Shown here piece after piece: positions 30,626-40,052 of a stretch of DNA of 64,000 nucleotides (within the stretch, counting starts at the first letter, position 1; each line of letters begins with the position of its first letter). The position numbers were made by a program, and so were the translations under genes. The notes beneath the pieces are model-generated. The model did not search any database. It was not told the origin of the DNA and worked only from the letters and a program-made list of their open reading frames with translations. This stretch comes from JANXQG01 sp963709175 (GTDB taxonomy: Bacteria > Planctomycetota > Planctomycetia > Pirellulales > Thermoguttaceae). The stretch is from positions 496,001-560,000 of the forward strand of contig CAVPVK010000011.1 in assembly GCA_963709175.1 (NCBI GenBank), written 5' to 3'.

Positions 30626-33553
30626 TCACTTCACAACAAAGTTCACCATCTTTCCCGGCACGACGATAGTCTTTGCGATCATCTTGCCCGCCAGCAGCTC
30701 GGCGATCTTCTCGTCGGCTCGGGCGGCGGCTTCCATGGCCGCCTTGTCGGCATCGGCGGCGACCATGATGCGCCCGCGGAGCTTCCCATTGACCTGCACG
30801 GGTATCTCGATTGTGTCCTCCTTGAGCAGGGCCTCGTCGAACTCCGGCCAGGGCTCGTAGGCCAGCGTGCGATCATGGCCCAAGCTCTGCCAAAGCTCCT
30901 CGGCCAAGTGCGGGGCGAAGGGCGAGAGAAGCAGCACGAACCGTTCCATCGCCGCCTTGGGCCGCCCAGTGACCTTGAAGAAGTAGTTGGTAAACTCCAT
31001 CATCCGCGCGATAGCCGTGTTGAACGATAACTGTTCGATGTCCCGCGTCACGGCCTGGATAGTCTTATGCAGGACGCGGTTTTGTTCGAGCGTGGGCTCG
31101 ATCTCGATCACTGCCGGATTGAGCCGCGTTTCCTCCGCGCGATCGTCAATGACCATACGCCAACTGCGATCGAGAAAACTGTAAACGCCAGTCACGTCTT
31201 TGGTGCTCCAGGGCTTGACGGCCTCCAGGGGCCCCATGAACATCTCGTAGAGTCGCAGGGCGTCGGCCCCGAAGTCCTTGACCACCTGGTCGGGATTGAC
31301 CACGTTGCCGCGGGCCTTGGACATTTTGTACGCCCGGCTCTCGACGCGGATTGATGGCTCCGCCTTGAGGACGAAGACCTCGCCCTGCTTGGTCACTTCG
31401 TCGGGCTTGAGGCTCACCGGCGTCAACGGCTCGCGGGTTGTCTTGGCGATCGGTTGACCGTCGGCACCGGTGGTCGTTTCGGCGCTGCTCAGCCAGGCCC
31501 CGTCCGCGGTGCGATAGCCGGTGTATTCCGTTTCGCCAAGGATCATGCCCTGGTTGACGAGTTTCTGGAACGGCTCAGGCTGGCTGACGTAACCGCGGTC
31601 AAAGAGCACCTTGTGCCAGAAGCGGGCGTAGAGCAAGTGCAACACCGCATGCTCCGCCCCGCCGACGTAGAGATCGACGGGCATCCAGGCCTTTTCCAAC
31701 TCTGGATCGACGAGGCACTCCGGGTTCGTCGGATCGAGGAAGCGGAGATAGTACCAGCAGGAGCCGGCCCATTGCGGCATGGTGTTCGTTTCGCGGCGGT
31801 AACGCTTGCCATCGAGCGTGACGTTCAGCCACGACTCCGGGGCCTTGTCCAAGGGTGGCTCGGGGCGGTCGTGGGCCGCGTCGAACTTCATCATCTCCGG
31901 CAGGTCCAAGGGCAGGTCCTCCGGCTTCAGGGCGCGGAGCCGGCCGTTAGGCTGGCCGTGGGCGTCCAGCTCGCGGAGGATGGGGAACGGCTCGCCCCAG
32001 AAGTGCTGCCGACTGAACAGCCAGTCGCGGAGCTTGTAGTTCACCGCCGTGCGGCCGAGGCCCTTGGCCGCCAGGTCAGCCGCGATCTTCTGCTTGAACT
32101 CAGCGGTCGGCAGGCCGTCGAAAGGGCCGCTGTTGACGGCGTGACCGTGACCAGTGAAGGCCTCGCGGAGCTTGCCAACATGCGCGAGGTAATGGGCATT
32201 CAGGTCGGTCGTGACTTCAGCCGCCGGCCGTCCCGTAACGCTCGAATGTTCCTTCAGCCATGCCTCGTCCGGCATCACCACGGCCGTAATCGGCAATCCG
32301 AACTTGTACGCGAACTCGAAATCCCGCTCGTCGTGCGCCGGCACGGCCATGATCGCCCCGGTCCCGTAGCTGATCAGCACGTAGTCGGCCACCCAGATCG
32401 GGATCGGCTGCCCCGTCACTGGATTGATCGCGTAGGAGCCGGTGAACACGCCCGACTTCTCCTTGGCCAGATCGGTGCGGTCAAGGTCGCTCTTACGCGC
32501 GGCCTTTTCACGGTAGGCTTGCACCGCCTCGGCTTGCTCGGGAGTCGTCAACCGCTCGACGAACGGATGCTCCGGGGCAACGACCATGTAGGTCGCCCCG
32601 AAGAGCGTGTCCGGCCGCGTGGTGTAGATCCGCAGGACCTGTTCGTCGGGCCGGGCCGGGTAGCCGGCCAGCTCACGGTCCCGCCGCCAGCCGTCGTACT
32701 CCCGTTGCGATGGCTTGCCTTCCGCGTCGAGGATCGTGCCCACGAAAAAATCGACCTCGGCCCCGCTGCTCCGCCCGATCCAGTTCCGCTGCAGCATCTT
32801 GATGCTCTCGGACCAGTCGAGCCCTTCAAGGTCCTTTTCCAGGCGATCGGCGTAGGCGGTGATCCGCAGCATCCATTGCCGCAGCGGCATGCGAACCACG
32901 GGATGGCTGCCTCGCTCGCTCAGCCCGCCGATCACTTCCTCGTTAGCCAACACGGTTCCCAGGGCGGGACACCAGTTGACCGGGGCCTCGATCTGGTAGG
33001 CCAGGCGATGCTCGTCGCGGTAGCGGTCGATGGCCTCGGGCCCCTGTTCGTCCACTTCGTCGGGGATGGGCAGTTCCGCGATGGGGCGGCCCATTTGCCG
33101 CTGGGGGTCATACCAGGTATCGAAGAGCACGAGGAAGATGAATTGCGTCCAGCGGAAGTAATCGACGTCGGTGGTGGCCAGCTCGCGGTCCCAATCGTAG
33201 CTGAAGCCGAGCATCTTCAACTGGCGGCGGAAGTTGTTGATGTTGCTCTCGGTCGTCGTGCGGGGATGGGTGCCCGTTTTCTTGGCATGCTGCTCAGCCG
33301 GAAGTCCAAAGGCGTCCCAGCCCATGGGGTGCAGGACGCTATAGCCCCGGTTGCGGCGGTAGCGGCAGACTATGTCGGTGGCCGTGTAGCCCTCCGGGTG
33401 GCCGACGTGCAGCCCTGCGCCGCTAGGATAGGGAAACATGTCCAGGACGTAGATCTTGGGGCCCGCAGGGAGACGCGGGGCGGCAAACGTACGGTTCGAT
33501 TCCCAATAGTGTTGCCATTTAGGTTCGATCGCGGCGGGACTATAGCGTGGCAT
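30626..33553 (-). CDS. leuS: Leucyl-tRNA synthetase
   Basis: This 975-residue class I synthetase charges tRNA-Leu. The HIGH-type motif is HVGHPEGYTATD (about residues 49-60) and the KMSKS-type motif is KMSKARGNVVNPD at about 742. The CP1 editing domain includes GTGAIMAVPAHDERDFEFA with the Asp needed for hydrolysis of mischarged Ile. The catalytic core has WAGSCWYYLRFLDPTN and YVGGAEHAVLHLLYARFWHK. The C-terminal anticodon and Leu-specific domains end VQVNGKLRGRIMVAADA. It is intact and longer than the E. coli enzyme by about 110 residues, with a charged insertion near residues 695-735. It is the only essential translation gene in the window. Confidence 0.98.
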   Translation of the reverse strand: MPRYSPAAIEPKWQHYWESNRTFAAPRLPAGPKIYVLDMFPYPSGAGLHVGHPEGYTATDIVCRYRRNRGYSVLHPMGWDAFGLPAEQHAKKTGTHPRTTTESNINNFRRQLKMLGFSYDWDRELATTDVDYFRWTQFIFLVLFDTWYDPQRQMGRPIAELPIPDEVDEQGPEAIDRYRDEHRLAYQIEAPVNWCPALGTVLANEEVIGGLSERGSHPVVRMPLRQWMLRITAYADRLEKDLEGLDWSESIKMLQRNWIGRSSGAEVDFFVGTILDAEGKPSQREYDGWRRDRELAGYPARPDEQVLRIYTTRPDTLFGATYMVVAPEHPFVERLTTPEQAEAVQAYREKAARKSDLDRTDLAKEKSGVFTGSYAINPVTGQPIPIWVADYVLISYGTGAIMAVPAHDERDFEFAYKFGLPITAVVMPDEAWLKEHSSVTGRPAAEVTTDLNAHYLAHVGKLREAFTGHGHAVNSGPFDGLPTAEFKQKIAADLAAKGLGRTAVNYKLRDWLFSRQHFWGEPFPILRELDAHGQPNGRLRALKPEDLPLDLPEMMKFDAAHDRPEPPLDKAPESWLNVTLDGKRYRRETNTMPQWAGSCWYYLRFLDPTNPECLVDPELEKAWMPVDLYVGGAEHAVLHLLYARFWHKVLFDRGYVSQPEPFQKLVNQGMILGETEYTGYRTADGAWLSSAETTTGADGQPIAKTTREPLTPVSLKPDEVTKQGEVFVLKAEPSIRVESRAYKMSKARGNVVNPDQVVKDFGADALRLYEMFMGPLEAVKPWSTKDVTGVYSFLDRSWRMVIDDRAEETRLNPAVIEIEPTLEQNRVLHKTIQAVTRDIEQLSFNTAIARMMEFTNYFFKVTGRPKAAMERFVLLLSPFAPHLAEELWQSLGHDRTLAYEPWPEFDEALLKEDTIEIPVQVNGKLRGRIMVAADADKAAMEAAARADEKIAELLAGKMIAKTIVVPGKMVNFVVK

Positions 33554-33647
33554 GTTCGGCAGGTTGAGCGAGTCGATAGGAACAAAACTCGCATTGTAAC
33601 CGGTTCAGCCCAGAACGGCAATTTGAGCGGCCGATGGACCGCAGTAG

Positions 33648-34334
33648 TTATTTCTCCGCCTTTTCCTCGTCAAGCCACTCTACCACGCCAGTATCCAGGT
33701 CATAATAGCCGGCCACGATGCGGACCTCCGATTTGTAGTCGCCAAGGTCGGCTTCCTTGCCGATCTTTTCGGCCATCAGGCGGGCGTTGGTCTTCACCGT
33801 ATTGGTCAGCGCATTGCCCTTTTCGCCCTTCGCCGCCTCGACGGCGGGTTGGATGTCGCGAACCAGCGAATTAACGTGGCCAGCGGCGGTAGCACTTTCC
33901 ATGGCGGCTTTCACCGCTCCACAACTCTCGTGGCCCAGGACGACGATTAGCCGCGTGCCGAGGTGGTCGACGGCATATTCAATGCTTCCCAGACCATGGT
34001 CGTCGACCAGGTTGCCGGCCGTGCGGACCACAAACAGATCGCCGATGTTCTGGTCAAATATCAGTTCCGGCGAGGTCCGCGAGTCAGCACAACCGACGAT
34101 GATCGCGAACGGGTGCTGAGACTTGGCCGTCGCGATCCGCCGCGCGGCCGTCGGCTTTCCCTTGCTCACCGCGTCGGCCACAAAACGTGCATTGCCTGCT
34201 TTGAGCCGGGCGAGTGCGGCATTTGGGCTGACCGAGGCAACGGGATCTTTGGCAATCGCGATGCCGCCGGCCAGCACCAAGAGACAGGTGGCAACGAATC
34301 GAGCAAGAAAGGTCCGAGAAGACACGATAAACAC
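33648..34334 (-). CDS. Beta-carbonic anhydrase with signal peptide
   Basis: Translation starts at GTG 34334 or, better spaced from the GGAG, at GTG 34325. The N-terminus (TFLARFVATCLLVLAGGIAIA) is a signal peptide, so the enzyme acts outside the cytoplasm. Zinc ligands are recognised as Cys82 and Asp84 (GCADSR) with Arg86, and His135 and Cys138 (GHESCGA), counted from 34334. The C-terminus IVAGYYDLDTGVVEWL is typical of the family. It interconverts CO2 and bicarbonate. It is a single gene; a SulP-type anion permease lies elsewhere in the window but too far away to be an operon partner. Confidence 0.95.
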   Translation of the reverse strand: MFIVSSRTFLARFVATCLLVLAGGIAIAKDPVASVSPNAALARLKAGNARFVADAVSKGKPTAARRIATAKSQHPFAIIVGCADSRTSPELIFDQNIGDLFVVRTAGNLVDDHGLGSIEYAVDHLGTRLIVVLGHESCGAVKAAMESATAAGHVNSLVRDIQPAVEAAKGEKGNALTNTVKTNARLMAEKIGKEADLGDYKSEVRIVAGYYDLDTGVVEWLDEEKAEK

Positions 34335-34484
34335 TCCCTATTCAAGACTTTAGTAACAGTATTTGGTCAACTCCACGGCACATTCTACGCGTACCGGAAG
34401 CTCATTGGTATCATCGGGTTCACCGATTGACGCCCCCCCACCGGTTGGCTAAGCTGGTGAAATCCATGCGGAGGAGCAATCGCC

Positions 34485-35633
34485 ATGTCAAAACGAATCC
34501 TGGTCTTGTCCGCTTCCGTGGGGGCGGGGCACATGCGGGCGGCCGAAGCGGTCGAACTGGCCCTGCGGCAACTGGCCCCCGAGGCGGAGGTCAAGAACGT
34601 CGACGTCCTCGACCTGACCAACGCCGCCTTTCGCCGCTTATATGGCAAACTCTATGTCGATCTGGTCAATACGGCCCCGCATCTGTTGGGCTTCGTCTAT
34701 GACATGCTCGACCAGCCGCCGTCGGCTCAGCGGAAGTCTGACCGGTTGCGTCTGCTGATCGAACGCCTGAACCTGGGACGGTTGCTGCACCTGCTCCGCG
34801 ACAACTCGTGGGACGTGATCGTCAATACCCACTTCCTGCCCGCCGAGATCATCGCCGCCCTTCGCCGCAAGGGCCAGATCAAGACGCCGCACCTGACGGC
34901 CACTACCGATTTCGAGACGCACCGCCTGTGGGTCAACCAGCCCTGCGAGCACTACTTCACGGCAACCGAGGAAGGCGCCGCCTATCTGGGCCACTGGGGC
35001 GTCCCGGCCCAAGACATCTCGGTCACCGGCATTCCCATCCATCCCGTCTTCAGCCAGGAGAAAGATTGCCGCGCGTGCCGTCAACACTTGGGCCTGGGCG
35101 ACGATCGCCCCGTGATAGTGCAAATGGCGGGCGGGTTTGGCATGGGGCCCGTCGAGAAGATTTTCGCCGGCGTGCTCTCGGTCCAACGGCCGCTGGAGGT
35201 CGTCGTCGTGGCCGGCCGCAATGAGATGCTCAAGGCACGGCTGGAGAAGGTGGAAGTCCCCTCGCGACATCGAGCGACGGTGATGGGCTTCACCCTCGAG
35301 ATCGACGAACTGATGGCGGCGGCCGACATCGTGCTCTCCAAACCAGGCGGACTGACTACGTCGGAGGTCCTGGCCCGCGGAGCAGCGCTATTGATCGCCA
35401 ATCCGGTACCCGGCCAAGAAACCCGCAACAGCGACTTTGTTTTGGAGAACGGCGCGGGAATGAAAGCGAACAACTTGCCCACCTTGGCCTACAAGCTATC
35501 GCGGCTCTTGGACCAACCGGCATTGTTGCAGCAGATGAAGGCCAACGCCCGACGGCTCGGCCGCCCGCAAGCGGCACTGGACGTGGCCCGCGCGGCGATG
35601 GGATTCACCCGCCTTCCGCCAGATTGTCGCTAA
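34485..35633 (+). CDS. MGDG synthase/UgtP-like glycosyltransferase (GT28)
   Basis: The 382-residue protein has the N-terminal MGDG-synthase fold with ILVLSASVGAGHMRAAEAVE (residues 5-24), where GAGH is the phosphate-binding turn of this family. Middle motifs are VIVNTHFLPAEIIAALRRKG and HYFTATEEGAAYLGHWGV. The C-terminal nucleotide-sugar site is VIVQMAGGFGMGPVEKI and LSKPGGLTTSEVLARGAALL (about 285). It probably glycosylates diacylglycerol to make membrane glycolipids. ATG 34485 has GGAGGAG upstream. Its end overlaps the end of the ABC ATPase gene on the other strand by 29 bp. Confidence 0.9.
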   Translation: MSKRILVLSASVGAGHMRAAEAVELALRQLAPEAEVKNVDVLDLTNAAFRRLYGKLYVDLVNTAPHLLGFVYDMLDQPPSAQRKSDRLRLLIERLNLGRLLHLLRDNSWDVIVNTHFLPAEIIAALRRKGQIKTPHLTATTDFETHRLWVNQPCEHYFTATEEGAAYLGHWGVPAQDISVTGIPIHPVFSQEKDCRACRQHLGLGDDRPVIVQMAGGFGMGPVEKIFAGVLSVQRPLEVVVVAGRNEMLKARLEKVEVPSRHRATVMGFTLEIDELMAAADIVLSKPGGLTTSEVLARGAALLIANPVPGQETRNSDFVLENGAGMKANNLPTLAYKLSRLLDQPALLQQMKANARRLGRPQAALDVARAAMGFTRLPPDCR

Positions 35634-36594
35634 ACACTTTGGCGATGATCTCTTCCAACGGCGGGTCTTCGACGCTGACATCCTCGATGGCGTGCCGCGC
35701 GAGAATGCACGAGAGCACGTCGGTCACCTTGGTCCGCTCGATCCGCAGCTTGGCACGCGGCGGCTCGATGAGCAGCACTTCGCCGTAGCGGCCCAGATCG
35801 TCGGGCATCTGCCCATCGGCCGCCAACAGCGAGACCACTTTCTGGCCGCCAAAACGGTCGAGGATGCCTTCCAGTGAGCCATTGTAAATGATCCGCCCCT
35901 GGGCGATGATCACCACGCGGCGGCAAAGAGCCACGACGTCCTTCATGTAGTGGCTGGTCAAGAGGATCGTCACTTGCCGCTGTTGCTGATACTGCTTGAG
36001 GAACGTCTGGATGTTGTGCTGAGCGACGACGTCCAGCCCGATGGTCGGCTCGTCGAGGAAAAGGACTTCCGGACCGTGGAGCAGAGCGGCGATGAGCTCC
36101 ATTTTCATCCGTTCGCCCAACGAAAGTTCGCGGACCGGCCGTCCCAAAAGGCGCGCGACGTCGAGCATTTCTGCCAAGCCGTCGCGGGTGGTTTCGAACT
36201 GCCGCGGCTCGATGCGGTAAATGTGCTGGTGCAGACGGAAGGATTCGGCCGCTGGCAGGTCCCACCAGAGTTGGTTCTTTTGCCCCATCACCAAGGCGAA
36301 GCGGCGGCGGTAGGCGTTTTCGCGTTTCCAGGGCACATAGCCCATGACGGTTGCCGTGCCACTGGTAGGGGTAAGCACGCCGGAGAGCAGTTTGAGCGTG
36401 GTGGTCTTGCCCGCCCCGTTGGGGCCCAGGAAGGCGACGAACTCGCCCGCCTCGACCGTCAGGTCGATGCCGCGGACGGCCTCAACAGTCTTGAGATTGC
36501 GATGGAACAACCCGCGAATCGACGCGCCGAGCCCCTCTTTTTTCTGAAAGACGCGGTAAGACTTGGCCAACTGGGCAATTTCAATGATGGGCAT
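35605..36594 (-). CDS. ABC transporter ATP-binding protein (ABC-2/DrrA type)
   Basis: The 329-residue ATPase starts at ATG 36594. Walker A is GPNGAGKTT (residues 57-65), the signature is LSLGERMKMEL (about 160) and Walker B is VLFLDEPTIGLD. Additional N-terminal residues (FQKKEGLGASIRGLF) and the C-terminal extension after the H-loop (LLAADGQMPDDLGRYGEVLL) fit the ABC-2 DrrA/viologen-exporter-like group. No permease gene lies next to it; the downstream neighbour is convergent and the upstream gene is divergent. So the membrane partner must be elsewhere or the gene works with an unlinked permease. Confidence 0.92.
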   Translation of the reverse strand: MPIIEIAQLAKSYRVFQKKEGLGASIRGLFHRNLKTVEAVRGIDLTVEAGEFVAFLGPNGAGKTTTLKLLSGVLTPTSGTATVMGYVPWKRENAYRRRFALVMGQKNQLWWDLPAAESFRLHQHIYRIEPRQFETTRDGLAEMLDVARLLGRPVRELSLGERMKMELIAALLHGPEVLFLDEPTIGLDVVAQHNIQTFLKQYQQQRQVTILLTSHYMKDVVALCRRVVIIAQGRIIYNGSLEGILDRFGGQKVVSLLAADGQMPDDLGRYGEVLLIEPPRAKLRIERTKVTDVLSCILARHAIEDVSVEDPPLEEIIAKVFSDNLAEGG

Positions 36595-36748
36595 GTGAAG
36601 TATTATAGGGTCGGAGTGAGGTAAGGAGAAAGGGGCCCGACCCACCCCCAACGACAATTGCCAACAGCCAAATTTGACAATATACCTCCGCGCAACTATG
36701 ACTAAATATTCATGATCCTAGGCAAAACCACCGCCCTGAAGGCAACTT

Positions 36749-38413
36749 ATGCGACATTCCCAATTCTCGTGCCGTCCGTTCTACCGCCGCATCCTGCTGT
36801 TGTGGACGCTGACATTGCTGGCCACCGGCGCCGCGTTGTCCCAGGCCTGCACGAGCATCCTCGTCACCCGCGGGGCCTCGGTCGATGGTTCGGTGATGAT
36901 CACGTACAGTTGCGACCTGGTCGGCCTGTATGGCTCTGTGTCGCTGAGCCCGGCGGCGGACCATAAGCCGGGCGAGATGATCGCCATCGAGCCCCGCGGT
37001 CCGCAAGACAAGCGGCCGCCCGGCAAAATTCCCGAAGTCGCCCACACCTATAAAGTACTGGGCTGGATGAACGAGCACCAGCTCGCCATCAGCGAGACTA
37101 CCTTCGGCGGCCGAGAGACGTTGCACAATCCGCTGGGCCTGATCGACTGCTCGACGTTGATGACCCTAGCGCTGCAACGGGCGCGCACCGCGCGGGAGGC
37201 CATCAAGGTGATGACCGGACTGGTGGGCCAGTACGGCTACGGCGACGAGGGTGAGTCTTTTTCGATTGCCGACACGCGGGAGGCGTGGATCTTGGAGATG
37301 ACCGGCATTGGGTCCGGCGGCAAGGGAGCCATCTGGGTCGCGATGAGAATCCCCGACGGCGAGATCTCCTGCCACGCCAACTCCAGCCGCATCGGCGAGT
37401 TCCCGCGCAACGATCCGGCGAACTGCCTTTTCTCGGAGAACGCGGAGAGTTTCGCCCGCGGCAAAGGCTGGTACGATCCGAAGTCGGGGCAGCCCTTCCG
37501 CTTCAATGAGGCCTATGCCCCCGAAACGCCGCTGACGCGACGGATCTGCGACACGCGGGTCTGGAGCATCCTGCGGCGGGCGGCGCCTTCGCAACACCTC
37601 TCGCCCGACTACCATCGCGGCAAGCCGGGCTCGCAGCCCTACCCGCTTTCACTGCGGCCCGACGGCAAGCTCTCGGCAGCCGACGTCTTCGCCCTGATGC
37701 GCGACCACTACGAAGGGACGGAATTCGATATGACGCAGGGCATCGACGCCGGTCCCTTTGGCGTGCCGCGGCGGTGGCGGCCGCTGAACTGGAAAGTCGA
37801 CGGCGTGGAATACGCTTGGGAACGCCCAATCGCTACACAACAAGCCGCCTTCACCTTCGTCTCGCAGTCGCGGGCCTGGCTGCCCGATCCGGTGGGCGGC
37901 CTGTATTGGTTCGGCGTGGACGATGCCTATACCTCTTGCTATATTCCGCTGTACTGCGGCATCGAGGAGCTGCCCAAAAGCTTCGCGGGCGGATCGAGCG
38001 ACAAATTCTCGTGGGACTCGGCATGGTGGGTCTTTAATTGCGTTTCCAACTACGCCTATCTGAAGTGGTCGTACATGATGCCGGAGATTCGCGCCTGTCA
38101 GAAGGACATCGAGTCGAATTTTCTCGCCCTGCAGCCGGCGGTCGAGAAGACGGCAGTGGAACTCTTGAAAACCAATCCCAATCTGGCGGTGCGCTACCTC
38201 ACGGACTATTCGGTGATGCATGGCGAGCAGACGGTTGCCCGTTGGCGGGCGCTGGCCGAGCGCCTGATTGTCAAGTACAACGACGGCTACGTTCGCGGGC
38301 GGCCCAATCAGGATCCCGAGGTCGGCTATCCGGAGGCCTGGCTCCGCCGCGTGCTTAAAGAGCGACCCGTGCAGTTCAAGGTTCCCGTGGAAAAGCCGGC
38401 AGAAAAGAAATAG
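36749..38413 (+). CDS. C69-family peptidase (secreted dipeptidase)
   Basis: The 554-residue protein has an N-terminal signal peptide (RILLLWTLTLLATGAALSQA). Cys34 of ACTSILVTRGASVDGS would become the N-terminal nucleophile of the mature Ntn-hydrolase, as in family C69 (PepD-like). Downstream motifs ITYSCDLVGLYGSV, AISETTFGGRE, GLIDCSTLMTLALQRA and DTREAWILEMTG are all typical. It probably cleaves dipeptides in the periplasm. Starts with no obvious Shine-Dalgarno, although a second start at 36713 (ATG in another frame) does not fit. It is intact. The neighbours on both sides are on the opposite strand, so it is probably monocistronic. Confidence 0.92.
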   Translation: MRHSQFSCRPFYRRILLLWTLTLLATGAALSQACTSILVTRGASVDGSVMITYSCDLVGLYGSVSLSPAADHKPGEMIAIEPRGPQDKRPPGKIPEVAHTYKVLGWMNEHQLAISETTFGGRETLHNPLGLIDCSTLMTLALQRARTAREAIKVMTGLVGQYGYGDEGESFSIADTREAWILEMTGIGSGGKGAIWVAMRIPDGEISCHANSSRIGEFPRNDPANCLFSENAESFARGKGWYDPKSGQPFRFNEAYAPETPLTRRICDTRVWSILRRAAPSQHLSPDYHRGKPGSQPYPLSLRPDGKLSAADVFALMRDHYEGTEFDMTQGIDAGPFGVPRRWRPLNWKVDGVEYAWERPIATQQAAFTFVSQSRAWLPDPVGGLYWFGVDDAYTSCYIPLYCGIEELPKSFAGGSSDKFSWDSAWWVFNCVSNYAYLKWSYMMPEIRACQKDIESNFLALQPAVEKTAVELLKTNPNLAVRYLTDYSVMHGEQTVARWRALAERLIVKYNDGYVRGRPNQDPEVGYPEAWLRRVLKERPVQFKVPVEKPAEKK

Positions 38414-38414
38414 T

Positions 38415-39299
38415 TCAGCGCACCAGCCCGCGGTTCCTCAAATAGCCGCCCACCAGCTCCTCGACCGGCACCTCATTACGGGCCAGCAGGTAGACCATGC
38501 CGCGCTTGGTGCAGAACTGCCGGGCCTGCTCGATGAAGTTCGCCAGCGTCCGCTTGTAGCGGGTCATCAAGGCGGGCGTGACGCTGACCTCCGCCACGTC
38601 GGCATCCTCACAATCCACCAACCTGAGATCACCGGTGATGTCAGGATCGATCTCGGCGGCCGAAAGGATTTGGATTACGTAGACGTCCAGATCGCGGGAA
38701 AGCAGATAACGCAGCGCCGCCTCGTACCCCGCCTTATCCATCAAGTCGCTCAAGAGGACGACGATCCCTCGGCCGGTGTTTCGGATACAGAAGTTCCGCA
38801 CGCCGTCGGACATCGAGACAGCCTCGCCGCCGCGGATCTCCTCCAAGTGAGCAAGCATCCGCCACAGGCTCTTGCGACCGCGAAAGACCGGGGCGGGTCG
38901 GCCGGACGGCTGGCCCAGCGTTTCGATCTTCACCCGATCGCCCCGGACCAAGCCGACGAATCCCAACGCGGCCGCAAGCTGCGCGGCGTAGCGGAGCTTG
39001 GTAGGTTCGCCGAAACCCATCGAGGCGCTGGCATCGATCAAGGCGTAGAAGTGCAGGTCCTCCTCCTCGAGGAACATCTTGAGAAAGAGCTTTTCCAGCC
39101 GCGCATACGTGTTCCAGTCGACGAATCGCAGGTCGTCGCCGGGCACATAATTGCGGAAGTCGGCGAACTCCACACTTTGGCCCTTGCGCGGGCTGCGGCG
39201 TTCGCCCTTCATCCGCCCGCGGAAGATCTTCCGGCTGACCAACTCGAATTTCTCCAGCTTGGCCAGCAGTTCAGGAGGGAGTAGAACGGAAGCGTCCAT
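38415..39299 (-). CDS. DUF58 domain protein (vWA-like)
   Basis: The 294-residue protein starts at ATG 39299. The DUF58 signature GRRSPRKGQSVEFADFRNYV-like block (residues 32-52) and PGDDLRFVDWNTYARLEKLF are present, followed by a von Willebrand A-like fold with the metal-ion motif LIDASASMGFGEPTK. DUF58 genes normally lie next to MoxR ATPases and vWA membrane proteins, in modules thought to help chaperone periplasmic complexes. Such partners are not in this neighbourhood. The stop lies 2 bp from the C69 stop on the opposite strand. Confidence 0.93.
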   Translation of the reverse strand: MDASVLLPPELLAKLEKFELVSRKIFRGRMKGERRSPRKGQSVEFADFRNYVPGDDLRFVDWNTYARLEKLFLKMFLEEEDLHFYALIDASASMGFGEPTKLRYAAQLAAALGFVGLVRGDRVKIETLGQPSGRPAPVFRGRKSLWRMLAHLEEIRGGEAVSMSDGVRNFCIRNTGRGIVVLLSDLMDKAGYEAALRYLLSRDLDVYVIQILSAAEIDPDITGDLRLVDCEDADVAEVSVTPALMTRYKRTLANFIEQARQFCTKRGMVYLLARNEVPVEELVGGYLRNRGLVR

Positions 39300-39408
39300 G
39301 GCACAGGCACCACCGTGCAAGGGAGTCGGTGTGCAAAAGCGTCTGAAACCGGATGGGCATCCGCGTACAGCCGCCCATCCGGTGGAACGAACGTATGGCG
39401 TTTGGGAC

Positions 39409-39732
39409 TTATCCCGCAATTTGCGAGATAGCCTCCTGCAGGCGGAATTTGTCGAAACCGACAAAACGCTCGACCACCTGACCGTCCTTAAAGAGGATCA
39501 GCGTGGGAATAGCGTCGATGCGATAATCGGTAGCCAGGTTCATGTTTTCGTCGGTATTGACCTTCACGACCTTGACCGCCTCAGCGTTTTCCACCGAGAA
39601 CTGCTCCAGCAGGGGGGCGATTCGGCGGCAGGGACCGCACCAAGGGGCCCAGAAATCGACTAGCACCGGCTTGGTCGAACTGAGAACTTCGGTTTCGAAG
39701 CTGGACTCGGAAAGTTCCTGGATGTTTGCCAT
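39409..39732 (-). CDS. trxA: Thioredoxin
   Basis: The 107-residue protein is a complete thioredoxin with the active-site motif WAPWCGPC (Cys32 and Cys35) and the cis-proline region IDAIPTLILFKDGQVV. Functions as a disulfide reductase. AGGATCC and a T tract lie just upstream of the ATG at 39732. The promoter at 39817-39844 on the same strand has a perfect TATAAT. It stands alone, 109 bp upstream of the DUF58 gene. Confidence 0.97.
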   Translation of the reverse strand: MANIQELSESSFETEVLSSTKPVLVDFWAPWCGPCRRIAPLLEQFSVENAEAVKVVKVNTDENMNLATDYRIDAIPTLILFKDGQVVERFVGFDKFRLQEAISQIAG

Positions 39733-39816
39733 GGAAAAAAGGATCCTCTGCTGTCGAGTGATAAATAAAAGGTCCGCCTCCGGTGGAGAAGCCCGCCCGG
39801 GTTAGGTCTGCTTGAT

Positions 39817-39844
39817 ATTATAAACTCTATTTCTTCAGCGACAA
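39817..39844 (-). promoter_or_regulatory. Sigma-70 promoter of trxA
   Basis: Read on the minus strand, TTGTCG (39844-39839) and TATAAT (39822-39817) are 16 bases apart. The -10 is perfect and the -35 matches at four positions. It lies about 85 bp from the trxA start. Confidence 0.6.
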
Positions 39845-39938
39845 CAGGGGTATTGACGCGGCAACGCCACCAAGGAAGCATACACATTAGGGGTTGTGGC
39901 GGAAGAAACGCTCCGCGATTGCACTCCCGGCGCGAAGT

Positions 39939-40042
39939 TCGTAGTTCCGCCTTTAGGCGGCACGACGCTCGTAGTTCCGCCCGGGCATTGCATTGTTGGT
40001 CGGCGGCATTTTCCGGAGGATTCCGGCTAAAGCCGGGACTAC
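39939..40042. repeat. Palindromic repeats of the GTAGTTCCGCC / CCGGCTAAAGCCGG type
   Basis: CCGCCTTTAGGCGG (39947-39960) is palindromic, and GTAGTTCCGCC occurs at 39941 and again at 39971. CCGGCTAAAGCCGG (about 40023-40036) is palindromic and flanked by GGGACTAC. A related copy, in the other orientation, lies at 44452-44476. Confidence 0.6.
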
Positions 40043-40052
40043 CAGCGCCAAT

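Larger units (their letters stand above)
39733..40052. other. Upstream region of trxA with promoter and repeats
   Basis: The 320 bp carry no gene. They hold the trxA promoter (39817-39844) and a cluster of short palindromic repeats (39939-40042). Confidence 0.5.

Noticed and set aside
31454..33874. Long open frame of 806 codons antisense to leuS
   Set aside because: It lies fully opposite an intact, well-conserved leuS and has no recognisable domain; high GC in the third codon position creates such frames.
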